Assembly (NCBI GenBank): GCA_013815795.1
Contig: JACDFK010000008.1
Location: forward strand, 1-32,258
DNA from: Candidatus Babelota bacterium
Lineage (GTDB): Bacteria > Babelota > Babeliae > Babelales > Babelaceae
Direction: 5' to 3'
Length of the DNA stretch: 32,258 nucleotides
The notes beneath the pieces are model-generated. The model did not search any database and was not told the DNA's origin. It saw only the letters and a list, made by a program, of their open reading frames with translations. The stretch's first letter is position 1. Every line of letters begins with the position of its first letter. Shown piece after piece: positions 7,401 to 15,664 of the stretch. Both the position numbers and the translations under genes were made by a program.

Positions 7401-8833
7401 GAGAAAAGTACTGTTAAGCGTTCCTTTATTTCAGAAGCATCAAGAATTCTTTGCATGTCCTTTATGCTGAGTCCTTGGGTTTTGCCTGTCAGAGCAATTC
7501 GTATAAGTACAAAAATATTTTTTGAAGGAAGAGACTCTTCTTTGCACATCTTTTGGATTACAGGAAGGATATCGGTCTTAGTTTCCAGAAGTTGTTCAAG
7601 GTGCGAATACAGATTTTTTAAAAATGGTTTATATTCTGAAAGATGGTGACTTTCCAGTAGTTCTTTCGAAGGGGCAGGGCGATTTACCAGAAAATCGAGA
7701 GCTTGTGGGCTTTCTTCGAGTGTGATAAGTTCCGGTTGAATATAAGCAACCAGTTTTTCTAACTCTTCACTATTTAAAGTCTCATAAAAAACATGAGCGG
7801 CTTTGAGATAGGGTTGACATAAGAGGGTTAATTCTAAGGTATTAGAGCGTCGTATCCACTGATGGTTCATCCACCGTAACTTTTCAAGATCATACCGAAT
7901 TTGACCTGTGGTTGAAATATGTTCAAAATTAAAGGTTTCAATGAGTTTTTCTTTATCCATAATCTCTTCTTCCACTGAGTGCCCAATTATTCCAAGATAG
8001 TTAAGTATCGCTTCTGGAAGATAGCCGTTTGCACGTAAATCTGTTAATGAAAACCCGAAATCGCGTTTGGATAATTTTTTCCCTTGAGCGTTTCCTAAAA
8101 TGGGAAGATGCCAAAAGACTGGTGCCTCTGTAGCGAATGCCTCATACAGCGCAACCTGTGGGGCCGTGTTAGAAAGATGGTCTTCTCCTCGAAATACATG
8201 AGTTATCTCCATCTCCTTATCGTCAACGAAGTTTGCAAATAAGAACGTAAAGCTTCCATCTTGCCGTGTTATAGGAACGTCGGAAAAATGTTTAAGATCG
8301 AACTGCATTGTTTTATGACCTAGATCATAAAAGGAAACTGTTTTTTCATAATCGAGCTTAAAACGCCATATAAAAGGGCTTCCCGCAGCTACACGTGCAG
8401 CACAAGCGTCTTCTGTTAAAGCAAGACACGTACGATCATAGCGGGGAGGTTGATGAAGAGCTAACTGCCGTTGACGTCTATTTTCGAGCTCTTCTGAAGT
8501 GCAAAAACAGCGATAAATAAGATTTCTTTCTTGACACTCTGCACGATACTTTTCATATAATGCAGTTCTTCGAGACTGGTAATAGGGCTCATGAGGGCCA
8601 CTTTTTAGGGGACCTTCATCGTAGTCTAATCCGAGCCATGCAAGGTCTTTTAGAATAAAACCTGCATCCGGGTCGATATTTCTCTCCTGATCGGTATCTT
8701 CTATACGGATAACAAAGGTACCTTCTTTTTGACGGGCAAAAAGGAAATTAATAAGTGCGGATCGGACATTTCCAAGATGCATAAATCCACTTGGAGAAGG
8801 TGCAAAACGGACGCGAACAGTTTTATGTGACAT
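7397..8833 (-). CDS. gltX: Glutamyl-tRNA synthetase
   Basis: A 478-residue class I synthetase that charges tRNA-Glu with glutamate, and possibly tRNA-Gln if this organism uses the amidotransferase route. The HIGH-type motif is H19-L-G-N in P-S-P-S-G-F-M-H-L-G-N. The KMSKS-type motif is K253-L-S-K-R. A Cys-rich zinc site is complete (C109, C111, Y132, C136), as in the E. coli enzyme. The glutamate-binding stretch R-I-E-D-T-D lies at 43-48. The length is normal for bacterial GltX. It is monocistronic, with a hairpin in its leader, and its stop codon overlaps that of the convergent small gene. Confidence 0.97.
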   Translation of the reverse strand: MSHKTVRVRFAPSPSGFMHLGNVRSALINFLFARQKEGTFVIRIEDTDQERNIDPDAGFILKDLAWLGLDYDEGPLKSGPHEPYYQSRRTALYEKYRAECQERNLIYRCFCTSEELENRRQRQLALHQPPRYDRTCLALTEDACAARVAAGSPFIWRFKLDYEKTVSFYDLGHKTMQFDLKHFSDVPITRQDGSFTFLFANFVDDKEMEITHVFRGEDHLSNTAPQVALYEAFATEAPVFWHLPILGNAQGKKLSKRDFGFSLTDLRANGYLPEAILNYLGIIGHSVEEEIMDKEKLIETFNFEHISTTGQIRYDLEKLRWMNHQWIRRSNTLELTLLCQPYLKAAHVFYETLNSEELEKLVAYIQPELITLEESPQALDFLVNRPAPSKELLESHHLSEYKPFLKNLYSHLEQLLETKTDILPVIQKMCKEESLPSKNIFVLIRIALTGKTQGLSIKDMQRILDASEIKERLTVLFS

Positions 8834-8859
8834 GAAATACTCTTTATTATAAATTTTAT

Positions 8860-8881
8860 AAGAGGACCGTGCTGTCCTCTT
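8860..8881. other. Perfect 8-bp stem-loop in the gltX leader
   Basis: AAGAGGAC (8860-8867) and GTCCTCTT (8874-8881) flank a 6-base loop, 27 bp upstream of the gltX ATG on its coding strand. No T-run follows on either strand. It is either a leader structure of gltX or a weak terminator from the upstream spacer. Confidence 0.5.
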
Positions 8882-9896
8882 GAGGATGACTATTCCTTTA
8901 AGGCATTATATCATTATTTTTTTTGCTGAGCCACATATGGAGACGTTTCTTAATTTTTTCTCCTCTCAAAGGAACAATCTTTGGGTATAAGGATAGAGGT
9001 GAGGCTCAGAAGGTTACTCGTGCAAAACGTTTCCTCCTCACTGTAATTAATCTCGGAAGGATATTATTCTGCCTTGTAGTTATTCTACGAGAGATTACGA
9101 GTAGAGGTACTGGTATCCATACGATACGAAGTAAGCTGTAAAGTTCTCTTTCGTTAACAATGTACATAATTCTAGGCAGCCACGGAGTTTTGGAGGGGTT
9201 AAGCATACTGATCGGAACCCATTACTACTCCATTACTAGTACTATTAAGAATGGCGTTTCTCTCATTTTTAATACGTAAAGTATAGTACTCTACAGTATA
9301 GTACTATTGTGAGGATCTTTTTTTCTTCCTGAAGTTTAGTTTAGTTTCACACTAATAAGCATATCTGTTGTGCATCATGTTTTTACGGATTAGCAGGTGT
9401 TTACTCTTATCCTACAGCAGAATGCCATTTGCTCAGCTTCTTATTTCTTAGTATCTTAAGAATAGTATCTTATTGAATAACAGAAAACCTTTTATGGTGT
9501 TGATAGAATGAATAGAAGTTCTACACGATTAAAAGTAACTATCTTTGAGTAGATTTTTAACTGTTTAATTGTGTATTGGGACATTATACAATTAAAGAAA
9601 GAGGGCGTGAAATATCTTTTTTTACCTGCTTGTGGATAGTATAGTAAGAGGAGGCTTTCTTTTTTCTTTGGTTAGAACAGATTTTTTAATGAGCTATTAA
9701 AAGCAGAATGTCTTTTGTGTGTATCAACAAACTAGTTTATGAGGTCCACTACTCTCCTTAACTTTTTAGTTAAAAGGGTACGGTTAAAGCGTACCTAGGG
9801 TAAAAGATATAAAAATATGTTTATTTGTTTTAAAATTAAATACTGTTTTAGAAGATAATTCAGTACATAAACCCTTATTAATAAAGAGCTTTGAGT
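8882..9896. other. Gene-poor spacer before the paralogue array
   Basis: About 1 kb with no intact gene I can support. On the minus strand, 8898-9206 is a 102-codon frame broken by one TGA at 9006-9008 and may be a decayed gene. AGTATAGTACT is repeated at 9280-9290 and 9295-9305. The rest (9310-9890) is AT-rich with stops in all frames; I see nothing definite in it. Confidence 0.5.
8898..9206 (-). pseudogene. Possible decayed small basic protein gene
   Basis: A minus-strand frame with one internal TGA (9006-9008) and otherwise open for 102 codons. The upstream half encodes a hydrophobic stretch (L-L-R-I-V-W-I-P-V-P-L-L-V-I) followed by arginine-rich sequence. The part after the stop reads Y-P-K-I-V-P-L-R-G-E-K-I-K-K-R-L. 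TGA is a real stop in neighbouring genes (for example at 10527), so recoding is unlikely. No family was recognised. It may be chance, because a plus-strand frame overlaps it. Confidence 0.25.
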
Positions 9897-10529
9897 ATGA
9901 AAAAACTGATAATAGCAGGCCTTATGGGCCTTTGTGTGGGTCCAGCATCTCTTTCTGCAAGCAGCAGAACGGAGGGAAGAATCGTTAAAGCGATTTACAG
10001 ACAAGATAATCAAAAGGTTGAGCAGTTACTTCGAAAACGTGGCTATCTTGAAAAATCGGTAAAAGAAAGATTTTTAAAGGCAGCTCAACAGTTTTCGGAA
10101 GACTATAAAGAAAAAAATACTATTTTGAAAAGTACTCCTGATCTTGCTGCAACTGTTATAGGTGTGACTTCATTGGCTCTAGCTGCTTATGGGTTTTACC
10201 CTGAACTAAGCGCACTCGCACGAGGATTGCAGTATAGTGCTCAATGGTATCTGGAGCCCGATGACATAAAAGGTTCAAGCGTGGGTAAAAAATTTGACGG
10301 TCTTGGAGCCGCTCTTACACCTGCAAAGAGTGCTACCGATAGTTTTTCAAGAGAAGCAGTGCGGGTTTTTGGTTCGATGGCACTGTTTATTGGTGGAGTT
10401 GTTTCACTCAAATATGGCTTACATCGCACTGTAGGAATTAGACGTTTTAAAAATGCACGAGTAATCGAAGAGCTGGTTGATGCGACTGCAGAAGTAGGTA
10501 GTTTTGATCTGAATGTTCGACGAGATTGA
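9897..10529 (+). CDS. WKC-family paralogue 1, divergent, no WKC motif
   Basis: First member of the tandem array, 210 residues. The start is the ATG at 9897; a TTG six bases earlier has no merit. Signal peptide 1-22 (cut near S-L-S-A). The ankyrin-like helix pair is at about 28-64 (V-K-A-I-Y-R-Q-D-N-Q-K-V-E-Q-L-L). K-S-T-P-D-L at 79-84 replaces the usual K-S-x-W-D. Hydrophobic segments lie at about 85-101 and 156-174, separated by an unusually long loop of about 50 residues. The C-terminal helix keeps the family pattern R-R-F-K-N-A-R-V-I-E-E-L, but the W-K-C motif is missing. Predicted to be exported and anchored in the inner membrane; function unknown. Possibly an old, degenerate branch of the family. 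Confidence 0.82.
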   Translation: MKKLIIAGLMGLCVGPASLSASSRTEGRIVKAIYRQDNQKVEQLLRKRGYLEKSVKERFLKAAQQFSEDYKEKNTILKSTPDLAATVIGVTSLALAAYGFYPELSALARGLQYSAQWYLEPDDIKGSSVGKKFDGLGAALTPAKSATDSFSREAVRVFGSMALFIGGVVSLKYGLHRTVGIRRFKNARVIEELVDATAEVGSFDLNVRRD

Positions 10530-10658
10530 TACTATTTTTAGAGAACTATTTCTCTGATAAATATAAGTAGATAAAAATAAAATTTTTATAAATGCAATAG
10601 AAAGTAGTAATGGTTATTATTTTAGACTAAAGCCATTATGTTAACAGTAAGGAAATGT

Positions 10659-11486
10659 ATGAAATTATATATAGTGAGTGTTTTACTTCTAGTGAGTACT
10701 ACCCTCTATAGCATGGAAAATCCGATTGAAACAGGTCAATTAAAAACGCGTCAAGAGCGCCTTATTGAAGCTATTAATGATGGCGAGGTATTTACCGTTA
10801 AAAAGTATTTGGCAAAAATGGGCGATACGATTACCAAAGAGGAAAAAAGTGCACTTATAGAGGTTGCTCAAGAAGCACTTAATCGTTCTAGAGAAAATGT
10901 TTCCTTGAAAAAGAGTACGTGGGATCTTGCAAAATTTGTGTCCTGTACGGCTGTAGCGGCAGCCGCAGGAGGCTTTCTTTATAACTGTTATAAACGCGTA
11001 ACAGCATCTGCCGATATAGTAGATCAGAAGTTTACTCTTAAAAGAGAGAAAGATCTGGAAGTATCACGAGAGTCAGTCCGCTTATTAGCTGCTTCTAAAC
11101 AACGACGTCCGACCGAGGCGGCAGTTGAGCGTTGTGCTAAAGAAGCGGTGTCAAAAAAACTTTTTACTGCTGAGGATAGAACTAACACTTTTAATGGCCT
11201 TTTTAATTCACCGGCAACTCGTAACATAGCTCATGGTGTTCTAGGTATTAGAGATCAGGTGTACGATGCTAAATATAGAAAAAAACAGAACAAATTAACT
11301 GAAAAAAGCATGTTAAAATTTATGGGTGGTTGGACAGGTGGTCTTCTTTCTTTTTATATTGGTTGGAAAGCATGTAAAGCCAGTTATTCTGCATTTTTCT
11401 GTCCTGTAGCACAAGCAAAAGTTGCACAGGCGTTTGAAATTAAACGAGTATTGCAGCTTGTAAAAATACATAGCGACGTCCTTTAA
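10659..11486 (+). CDS. WKC-family paralogue 2, longest, with 110-residue loop
   Basis: A 275-residue member, the longest in the array. I choose the ATG at 10659 rather than 10638 because AAGGA stands 5 bases before it and the signal peptide (1-18, cut near L-Y-S) then begins properly. Ankyrin-like pair at 33-70 (L-I-E-A-I-N-D-G-E-V-F-T-V-K-K-Y-L). K-S-T-W-D-L at 85-90 precedes the first hydrophobic segment (91-110). A charged, mostly helical loop fills 111-220, against about 15 residues in typical members. The second hydrophobic segment is at 222-238, followed by F-F-C-P (246-249) in place of W-K-C-P. The loop insert has no domain I recognise. Confidence 0.83.
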   Translation: MKLYIVSVLLLVSTTLYSMENPIETGQLKTRQERLIEAINDGEVFTVKKYLAKMGDTITKEEKSALIEVAQEALNRSRENVSLKKSTWDLAKFVSCTAVAAAAGGFLYNCYKRVTASADIVDQKFTLKREKDLEVSRESVRLLAASKQRRPTEAAVERCAKEAVSKKLFTAEDRTNTFNGLFNSPATRNIAHGVLGIRDQVYDAKYRKKQNKLTEKSMLKFMGGWTGGLLSFYIGWKACKASYSAFFCPVAQAKVAQAFEIKRVLQLVKIHSDVL

Positions 11487-11889
11487 GTAAATTTTTAGTG
11501 TGGTGTTTTTTAGCCACCTGTAGGATGAAACGTTTTTAGAGACTATAACAAAAAATATAAGTAACTAATGCTTTGTAAAATCGTAAAGTCAGGTTGAGCT
11601 GTATTTTTAAGGTAAGAATGCGTGTTAATACTTACACTAGTGGTGTTATGGATAACAGTACCGCATAAGAGCGATTGATTCTTAGTTTAACTATAGTCAA
11701 AAATTTAATTTTTAGGTGTTCTGCGCAGATGCAGCGTTTTATTTTTTCTTTTCGAGAACTCCAAGATAGTTGGAAGATATGTGGTTGTTATCTAGAGACT
11801 ATGGAGAGGTTTTTTGAATACTGCTCTTTATGAGCCCGTTATGATATATGTTAGAAATAGATGGTATTTAAAGTAATAGAGGAACTCGT
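11487..11889. other. Intergenic region between paralogues 2 and 3
   Basis: About 400 bp, AT-rich. I see no gene and no remnant of the array family in it. The only structure noted is a short 10-bp palindrome, TCTGCGCAGA, near 11723. Confidence 0.5.
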
Positions 11890-12465
11890 ATGATGAGAAG
11901 CTATAGAATAATGATAGGTAGTATGCTTATTGTGGCGACTTCAGCGAATATGAATGCTGGAAAGGATATTGATAGAAGTGAACGCCAATTGAGGGCTGCA
12001 ATTAGTGCAACTGATCTAGAGCAGGTAAAAATTCTTTCACAAAAAAAGGGAATGATTACTGCTGAAAATAAGGAGCGTTTAGTAGATGCAGCTGAAGAAA
12101 AGGTTGAATTTTATGAGGATAATTTCTCAATTATAAAGAGCAAAAGAGATTTAGCGACCTTTGTAGCTGGTATAGGAATCACCATAGGAAGTGTCTGTTT
12201 ATCAGGATTAGGTCTCTATTGGAGTTTTGATGGAAGCAAGTCTCACGCTAATGAAAACTATATGGAGACACGTAGGCGTGAGCGACGAAATCCACTAGCT
12301 ATGATAGCGCCTTTAGTAGGGTTTTATGCTTCATTGATAGGACTTGGCATTGCAATTAGAGGTTATAGATGCACCTCTGCTTCTTACTATCTTAAAAGAG
12401 CAGAAGATATACAAGAGTTTATCGAAAAGGTACCCGTTTTTTCTACAGAAACAGCAGTTGTTTAG
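11890..12465 (+). CDS. WKC-family paralogue 3
   Basis: A 191-residue member. The ATG at 11890 follows GAGGA. Signal peptide 1-23 (cut near M-N-A). Ankyrin-like pair at about 33-69 (L-R-A-A-I-S-A-T-D-L-E-Q-V-K-I-L), with the family G-M-I-T turn. K-S-K-R-D-L-A at 83-89, first hydrophobic segment 90-112. A 25-residue loop is strongly basic and acidic (M-E-T-R-R-R-E-R-R). Second hydrophobic segment 137-157, then Y-R-C-T (159-162), a variant that keeps the cysteine, and a C-terminal helix A-E-D-I-Q-E-F-I. Of the two common family cysteines only the second is present. Confidence 0.85.
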   Translation: MMRSYRIMIGSMLIVATSANMNAGKDIDRSERQLRAAISATDLEQVKILSQKKGMITAENKERLVDAAEEKVEFYEDNFSIIKSKRDLATFVAGIGITIGSVCLSGLGLYWSFDGSKSHANENYMETRRRERRNPLAMIAPLVGFYASLIGLGIAIRGYRCTSASYYLKRAEDIQEFIEKVPVFSTETAVV

Positions 12466-12924
12466 GAGCCTTTTGAAACGAGTAGTTTACGAAAGTAGGT
12501 AACTCTAAAAGTTCTTTTTTACCAATAGTGAGAGATGATAAGCCATATAAACTTATTTTAATGGTGTTCTAGTAAGGTGCTAGTGCTATCGAATTCTTTA
12601 GACTCTGCCAGTGGGATATCAGGAAAAAGTGCTTGTAATGTATCGGAAATTAAAACCATTACATAATAGTTGTGTGCAGTATGGTAATGTTTTGTAGAAC
12701 ACAGTGATTACCACGTTGTGTTAATCATTTTTTAGTAAGAGCTTATTGTGAAGATACTGAGAAACTGTTTTTTGTCAGGTTTTATAAAAGAGTGTAACTG
12801 CTTTTAACCGGAGATGTGTTAACAGGGGTTGTGTAGTAAGATCTGATTTGAGATACTTAAAATCGTCTAACTATAGATAAATGGTGAAATATAAACTTTT
12901 AATATATGGTATGAAAGGCTTCTT
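12466..12924. other. Intergenic region between paralogues 3 and 4
   Basis: About 460 bp, AT-rich, with stops in all frames. I see no gene, hairpin or family remnant that I can support. Confidence 0.5.
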
Positions 12925-13386
12925 ATGATAAAAAGTTCTGCTGTGATAACCGCTGTAGGCGTTTCTTTGGTCTGTGTAAGTTTGTATGCTGAACGCACTC
13001 TAGACAGTTGGTTTTCTGCTATTGAGAAAATCGATGTTGCACGTATCGAAAAGTTGCTAAAACGTGATGGAATTATCAATGCACAGGAGAAAAAAGAACT
13101 TTTAGCTGCTGCAGAAGATGCTGTTGAAGAGTGTGAAAAAAATGTTTCCTTGCTAAAAAGTAAGTCGGATTTGGCTTTATGTGGTACAGGGCTTGGGGTT
13201 ATTTCGTTGGGAGTATTAGTTGGAAGGCCTGCAATTAGTATGGGCTTGATAGGGGCTGGTGTTTACCTTGCATTAAAATCATGGAGATGTCCCTATGCAT
13301 TACGATGCCTTGCCAACGCTGAAGAGATAGAATATATGATTAAGAACGCTCCCTTATCGAGTGAGCATAACGGCGTAAAGTCGTAG
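12925..13386 (+). CDS. WKC-family paralogue 4, minimal form
   Basis: A 153-residue member, close to the smallest functional-looking form. Signal peptide 1-22 (cut near L-Y-A). Ankyrin-like pair at 30-66 with the strong K-L-L-K-R-D-G-I turn. C70 lies in the V-E-E-C-E-K helix. K-S-K-S-D-L-A-L-C (78-86) leads into the first hydrophobic segment. The two hydrophobic segments (87-100 and 104-117) are joined by only about four residues, so the variable loop is nearly absent. W-R-C-P is at 120-123, followed by the helix N-A-E-E-I-E-Y-M-I-K-N-A-P. Its 5' end is closely related to that of paralogue 5, suggesting a local duplication. Confidence 0.87.
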   Translation: MIKSSAVITAVGVSLVCVSLYAERTLDSWFSAIEKIDVARIEKLLKRDGIINAQEKKELLAAAEDAVEECEKNVSLLKSKSDLALCGTGLGVISLGVLVGRPAISMGLIGAGVYLALKSWRCPYALRCLANAEEIEYMIKNAPLSSEHNGVKS

Positions 13387-13601
13387 TTCAAGAAAGAGGG
13401 CCTTAAAGGTAGCTAAGAGTCATCTTTTCGCTCAGGAGATCTGTAAATTCCTGTGAACTGTGCAAGAGCTGAGATGTGATTAAAGAGAGGGTGTCTGTTG
13501 AATCCGAACTAGTATTTTTATATGCGTTATATAATAAGGTAAAAAAAATCAATAAGATTGGTGATAGTTAATATTTTATAAGAGTACATGAAAGGATTTA
13601 T

Positions 13602-14060
13602 ATGATCAAAAGTTCGGTTGTTATAACGGCTTTAACTGTTTTATTAGTGCCGGCATCTGTATATGCAGGGCGAACAAATAACAGACTACTTTCTGCTGTA
13701 GAACACAGTGATGCAGCACGCGTAGAAAAGTTGTTAAAACGAGAAGGTATTTTCGATGAGAAATATAAAAAGAAGTTATTGAAAGTCGCTCAGGAATCGG
13801 TTGAAGAATCTGAAAAATGGGCTTCATTATTAAAAAGTAAGTGGGAGATTACCGAATACGTTTTGGGCGCTGGAATTGCAACTGCAGGTATTATAAATAC
13901 TAATTCAATGCTTAAGATTGCCGGTGTTCTAACAGGTGCTTATCTTTTATTAAAGCCTTACCAACGCCATACTGCAACACGTCGGCTTGAAAACGCTGAA
14001 GATATAGAAGAGATGATTAAGAATGCTCCTGTGTCTGCAGAAGCTAGCGATACAAAGTAG
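13602..14060 (+). CDS. WKC-family paralogue 5, cysteine-free
   Basis: A 152-residue member with a GAAAGGA ribosome site before the ATG at 13602. The signal peptide (1-22, cut near V-Y-A) and ankyrin-like pair (29-65, V-E-K-L-L-K-R-E-G-I) match paralogue 4 closely. The protein contains no cysteine at all: the position of W-K-C-P is P-Y-Q-R. K-S-K-W-E-I (78-83) replaces K-S-x-W-D. The loop between the hydrophobic segments is short (about six residues). The C-terminal helix N-A-E-D-I-E-E-M-I-K-N-A-P is fully conserved. This member argues that the fold does not depend on the family cysteines. A strong inverted repeat follows the stop. Confidence 0.87.
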   Translation: MIKSSVVITALTVLLVPASVYAGRTNNRLLSAVEHSDAARVEKLLKREGIFDEKYKKKLLKVAQESVEESEKWASLLKSKWEITEYVLGAGIATAGIINTNSMLKIAGVLTGAYLLLKPYQRHTATRRLENAEDIEEMIKNAPVSAEASDTK

Positions 14061-14063
14061 TAT

Positions 14064-14118
14064 ATTTAGCACTAAAGCCGGTTAGAAACCTATATAAAAA
14101 TCGGCTTTAGTGCTAAAT
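14064..14118. terminator. Perfect 17-bp inverted repeat after paralogue 5
   Basis: Arms at 14064-14080 and 14102-14118 pair perfectly (core TTTAGCACTAAAGCCG) around a 21-base loop, starting 4 bp after the stop codon. It is A/T-ended but lacks a long T-run. Probable transcription terminator or mRNA 3' stabiliser. Confidence 0.7.
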
Positions 14119-14286
14119 TTAATGTGTAAAATCATAGTGATAAGAATACTTACATACGTGGTTTTGCAAAAAACTCGGTACCGTTAAGTAGGTAAAGATT
14201 GTTAGTTTACTGTACTTAGAGTACTAAAGATGCAAGAAAACATATGCCTGAAAAGTTGCAAAAGAGCTCAGTGAAGGACTAGTGTG

Positions 14287-14790
14287 ATGAAATGTTCTGT
14301 GCTGATAAGCACTTTATTTCTTTCTTTGACCTCTACATGCGTAGAGGCACGGCGCGATATTGATAGATTAGTCTCTGCTATCGAAGAAATCGATCTAGTT
14401 CTTGTTAAAAAATTACTCAAACGAGAAGGTTTTTCTGATGAAAAACAGAAAAAAGAGCTCGTAGGAATTGCAGAAGATATAGTTGAAGAGTGTGAAAAAA
14501 ATGTTTCTTTACTAAGGAGTAAGCAGGATTTTGCTCTCTGTGCTTGCGGGATCGCGTGCGCTGCTTTTGGTATCTTTTCACCAATTTTGAAATATAAAAA
14601 AAACTTGGCCAAGATACTTAGTAAAGAAGCGGATCGCTTGCTGCGGTTTTGTTTGATAGCGACGGGTGTGTATATTTCACTAAAATCCTTGAGTTGTCCT
14701 GCTGCCTCACGTGTGCTTGAAGATGCGCAAGATATAGAAGATATGCTGAGGAATGCATGTGTGCTTAGTAAGCATACCTGCGAAAGCTAG
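14287..14790 (+). CDS. WKC-family paralogue 6, cysteine-rich
   Basis: A 167-residue member. The ATG at 14287 (not the GTG one codon earlier) is preceded by GAAGGA. The signal peptide is 1-21 (cut near V-E-A) and the ankyrin-like pair 27-63 (L-V-K-K-L-L-K-R-E-G-F). R-S-K-Q-D-F-A-L-C-A-C-G-I-A-C (77-91) puts three cysteines at the start of the first hydrophobic segment. The loop (about 101-119) is lysine-rich. L-S-C-P (135-138) stands where others have W-K-C-P. The C-terminus has two more cysteines (C158, C165), so this is the most cysteine-rich member, next to the cysteine-free paralogue 5. Confidence 0.86.
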   Translation: MKCSVLISTLFLSLTSTCVEARRDIDRLVSAIEEIDLVLVKKLLKREGFSDEKQKKELVGIAEDIVEECEKNVSLLRSKQDFALCACGIACAAFGIFSPILKYKKNLAKILSKEADRLLRFCLIATGVYISLKSLSCPAASRVLEDAQDIEDMLRNACVLSKHTCES

Positions 14791-14935
14791 GGGCATTCCG
14801 GTGCAAAGCTTTTTAAAAGGTCGTGTAAAAACTATTTTTTATCTAGGGTTGTGTGTAAAACACTTAGAAGGAAGAGGTAGATTGAGTAAAGTAGTCTTAC
14901 AGATGATTAAAAAGAGTATTAGTTAGGAGTAGCGT

Positions 14936-14981
14936 GATAAAATATATAATGGCAACTAGATAAAATATATAATGGCAACTA
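14936..14981. repeat. 23-bp tandem duplication over a start codon
   Basis: GATAAAATATATAATGGCAACTA would be 23 bases; it occurs exactly twice, at 14936-14958 and 14959-14981. Because 23 is not a multiple of three, it puts the upstream GTG start (14934, with AGGAG before it) out of frame with the gene. Confidence 0.93.
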
Positions 14982-15535
14982 TATGGTGTATTTTACTAAT
15001 TCCTGTAAGTATATATGCGCGGTCTGAGGAAAATAAAAAAGATGAGACATTGATTTCTGCTATTGAAAGCGGCACTGTAAAGCTCGTTGAGAAATTGTTG
15101 ATTGGTGAAGGTATTGTTGACGAAAAATACAAAAATCTTTTGTTAGATATAGCGCATGGTCGAGTAGAGCATTATGAGAATGTTATTTCTGAAGTATCAA
15201 GAGTACACGATTTAAGAAAATTTCTATGGGGGGCTCGTGTTGGAACTGTAGCAAGCATCGCAGGCACAGTAGTTGCTTTAATTTCACATAAAGATACAGA
15301 ACAGCACGTAGTACCTTTTTCCGAAGATAGAGTTCGAATCGGTGCTTTAAGTACAACATTAGTAGCAATGATCTGTACGACTTATTGTATTTCTAGTTTA
15401 TTGAACGATGTAGTCGTATCAGCTGTGAATCAGAAGGTTTTACGCAGCAGTCGTGTTATGCTTAAAGATGCACGCGAAATAGAAGATTTAATTAGAAACG
15501 CACCTGTATCTACTAAAGACAATGATTTAAAATAG
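14972..15535 (+). CDS. WKC-family paralogue 7, start displaced by duplication
   Basis: A 187-residue product if translation starts at the ATG at 14972. That start has no ribosome site and gives a signal peptide without a basic N-terminus. The ancestral start was very likely the GTG at 14934 behind AGGAG. Without the 23-bp duplication it would read M-I-K-Y-I-M-A-T-I-W-C, matching the family start. Now that GTG gives a nine-codon peptide ending in TAA at 14961-14963, nine bases before the ATG, so reinitiation could still express the gene. Ankyrin-like pair at 26-62. Both common cysteine motifs are lost (S-R-V-H-D-L and a V-N-Q-K-V-L stretch). The C-terminal helix A-R-E-I-E-D-L-I-R-N-A-P is intact. 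Confidence 0.75.
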   Translation: MATIWCILLIPVSIYARSEENKKDETLISAIESGTVKLVEKLLIGEGIVDEKYKNLLLDIAHGRVEHYENVISEVSRVHDLRKFLWGARVGTVASIAGTVVALISHKDTEQHVVPFSEDRVRIGALSTTLVAMICTTYCISSLLNDVVVSAVNQKVLRSSRVMLKDAREIEDLIRNAPVSTKDNDLK

Positions 15536-15598
15536 TATCGAAAATGGTGTTTTTGATACAGTGGTAGAGGACCAATTTTGCTTACGTCTTTGTGTAAG
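15536..15598 (+). terminator. Conserved double hairpin after an array gene
   Basis: TATCGAAAA (15536-15544) pairs with TTTTTGATA (15550-15558), directly after the stop, and CTTAC (15581-15585) pairs with GTAAG (15594-15598). The same pair recurs after the stops at 16216 and 16897. Likely a weak terminator or mRNA-end element copied with the genes. Confidence 0.5.
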
Positions 15599-15664
15599 TA
15601 AGATTGAGAAAAAAGACGGAAAAATTTAGATAAACGATTACCCATACAATACGTAAGGATTATA

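Noticed and set aside
9006-9008. TGA recoding to an amino acid
   Set aside because: TGA ends a well-supported gene at 10527-10529, so it is a normal stop here.
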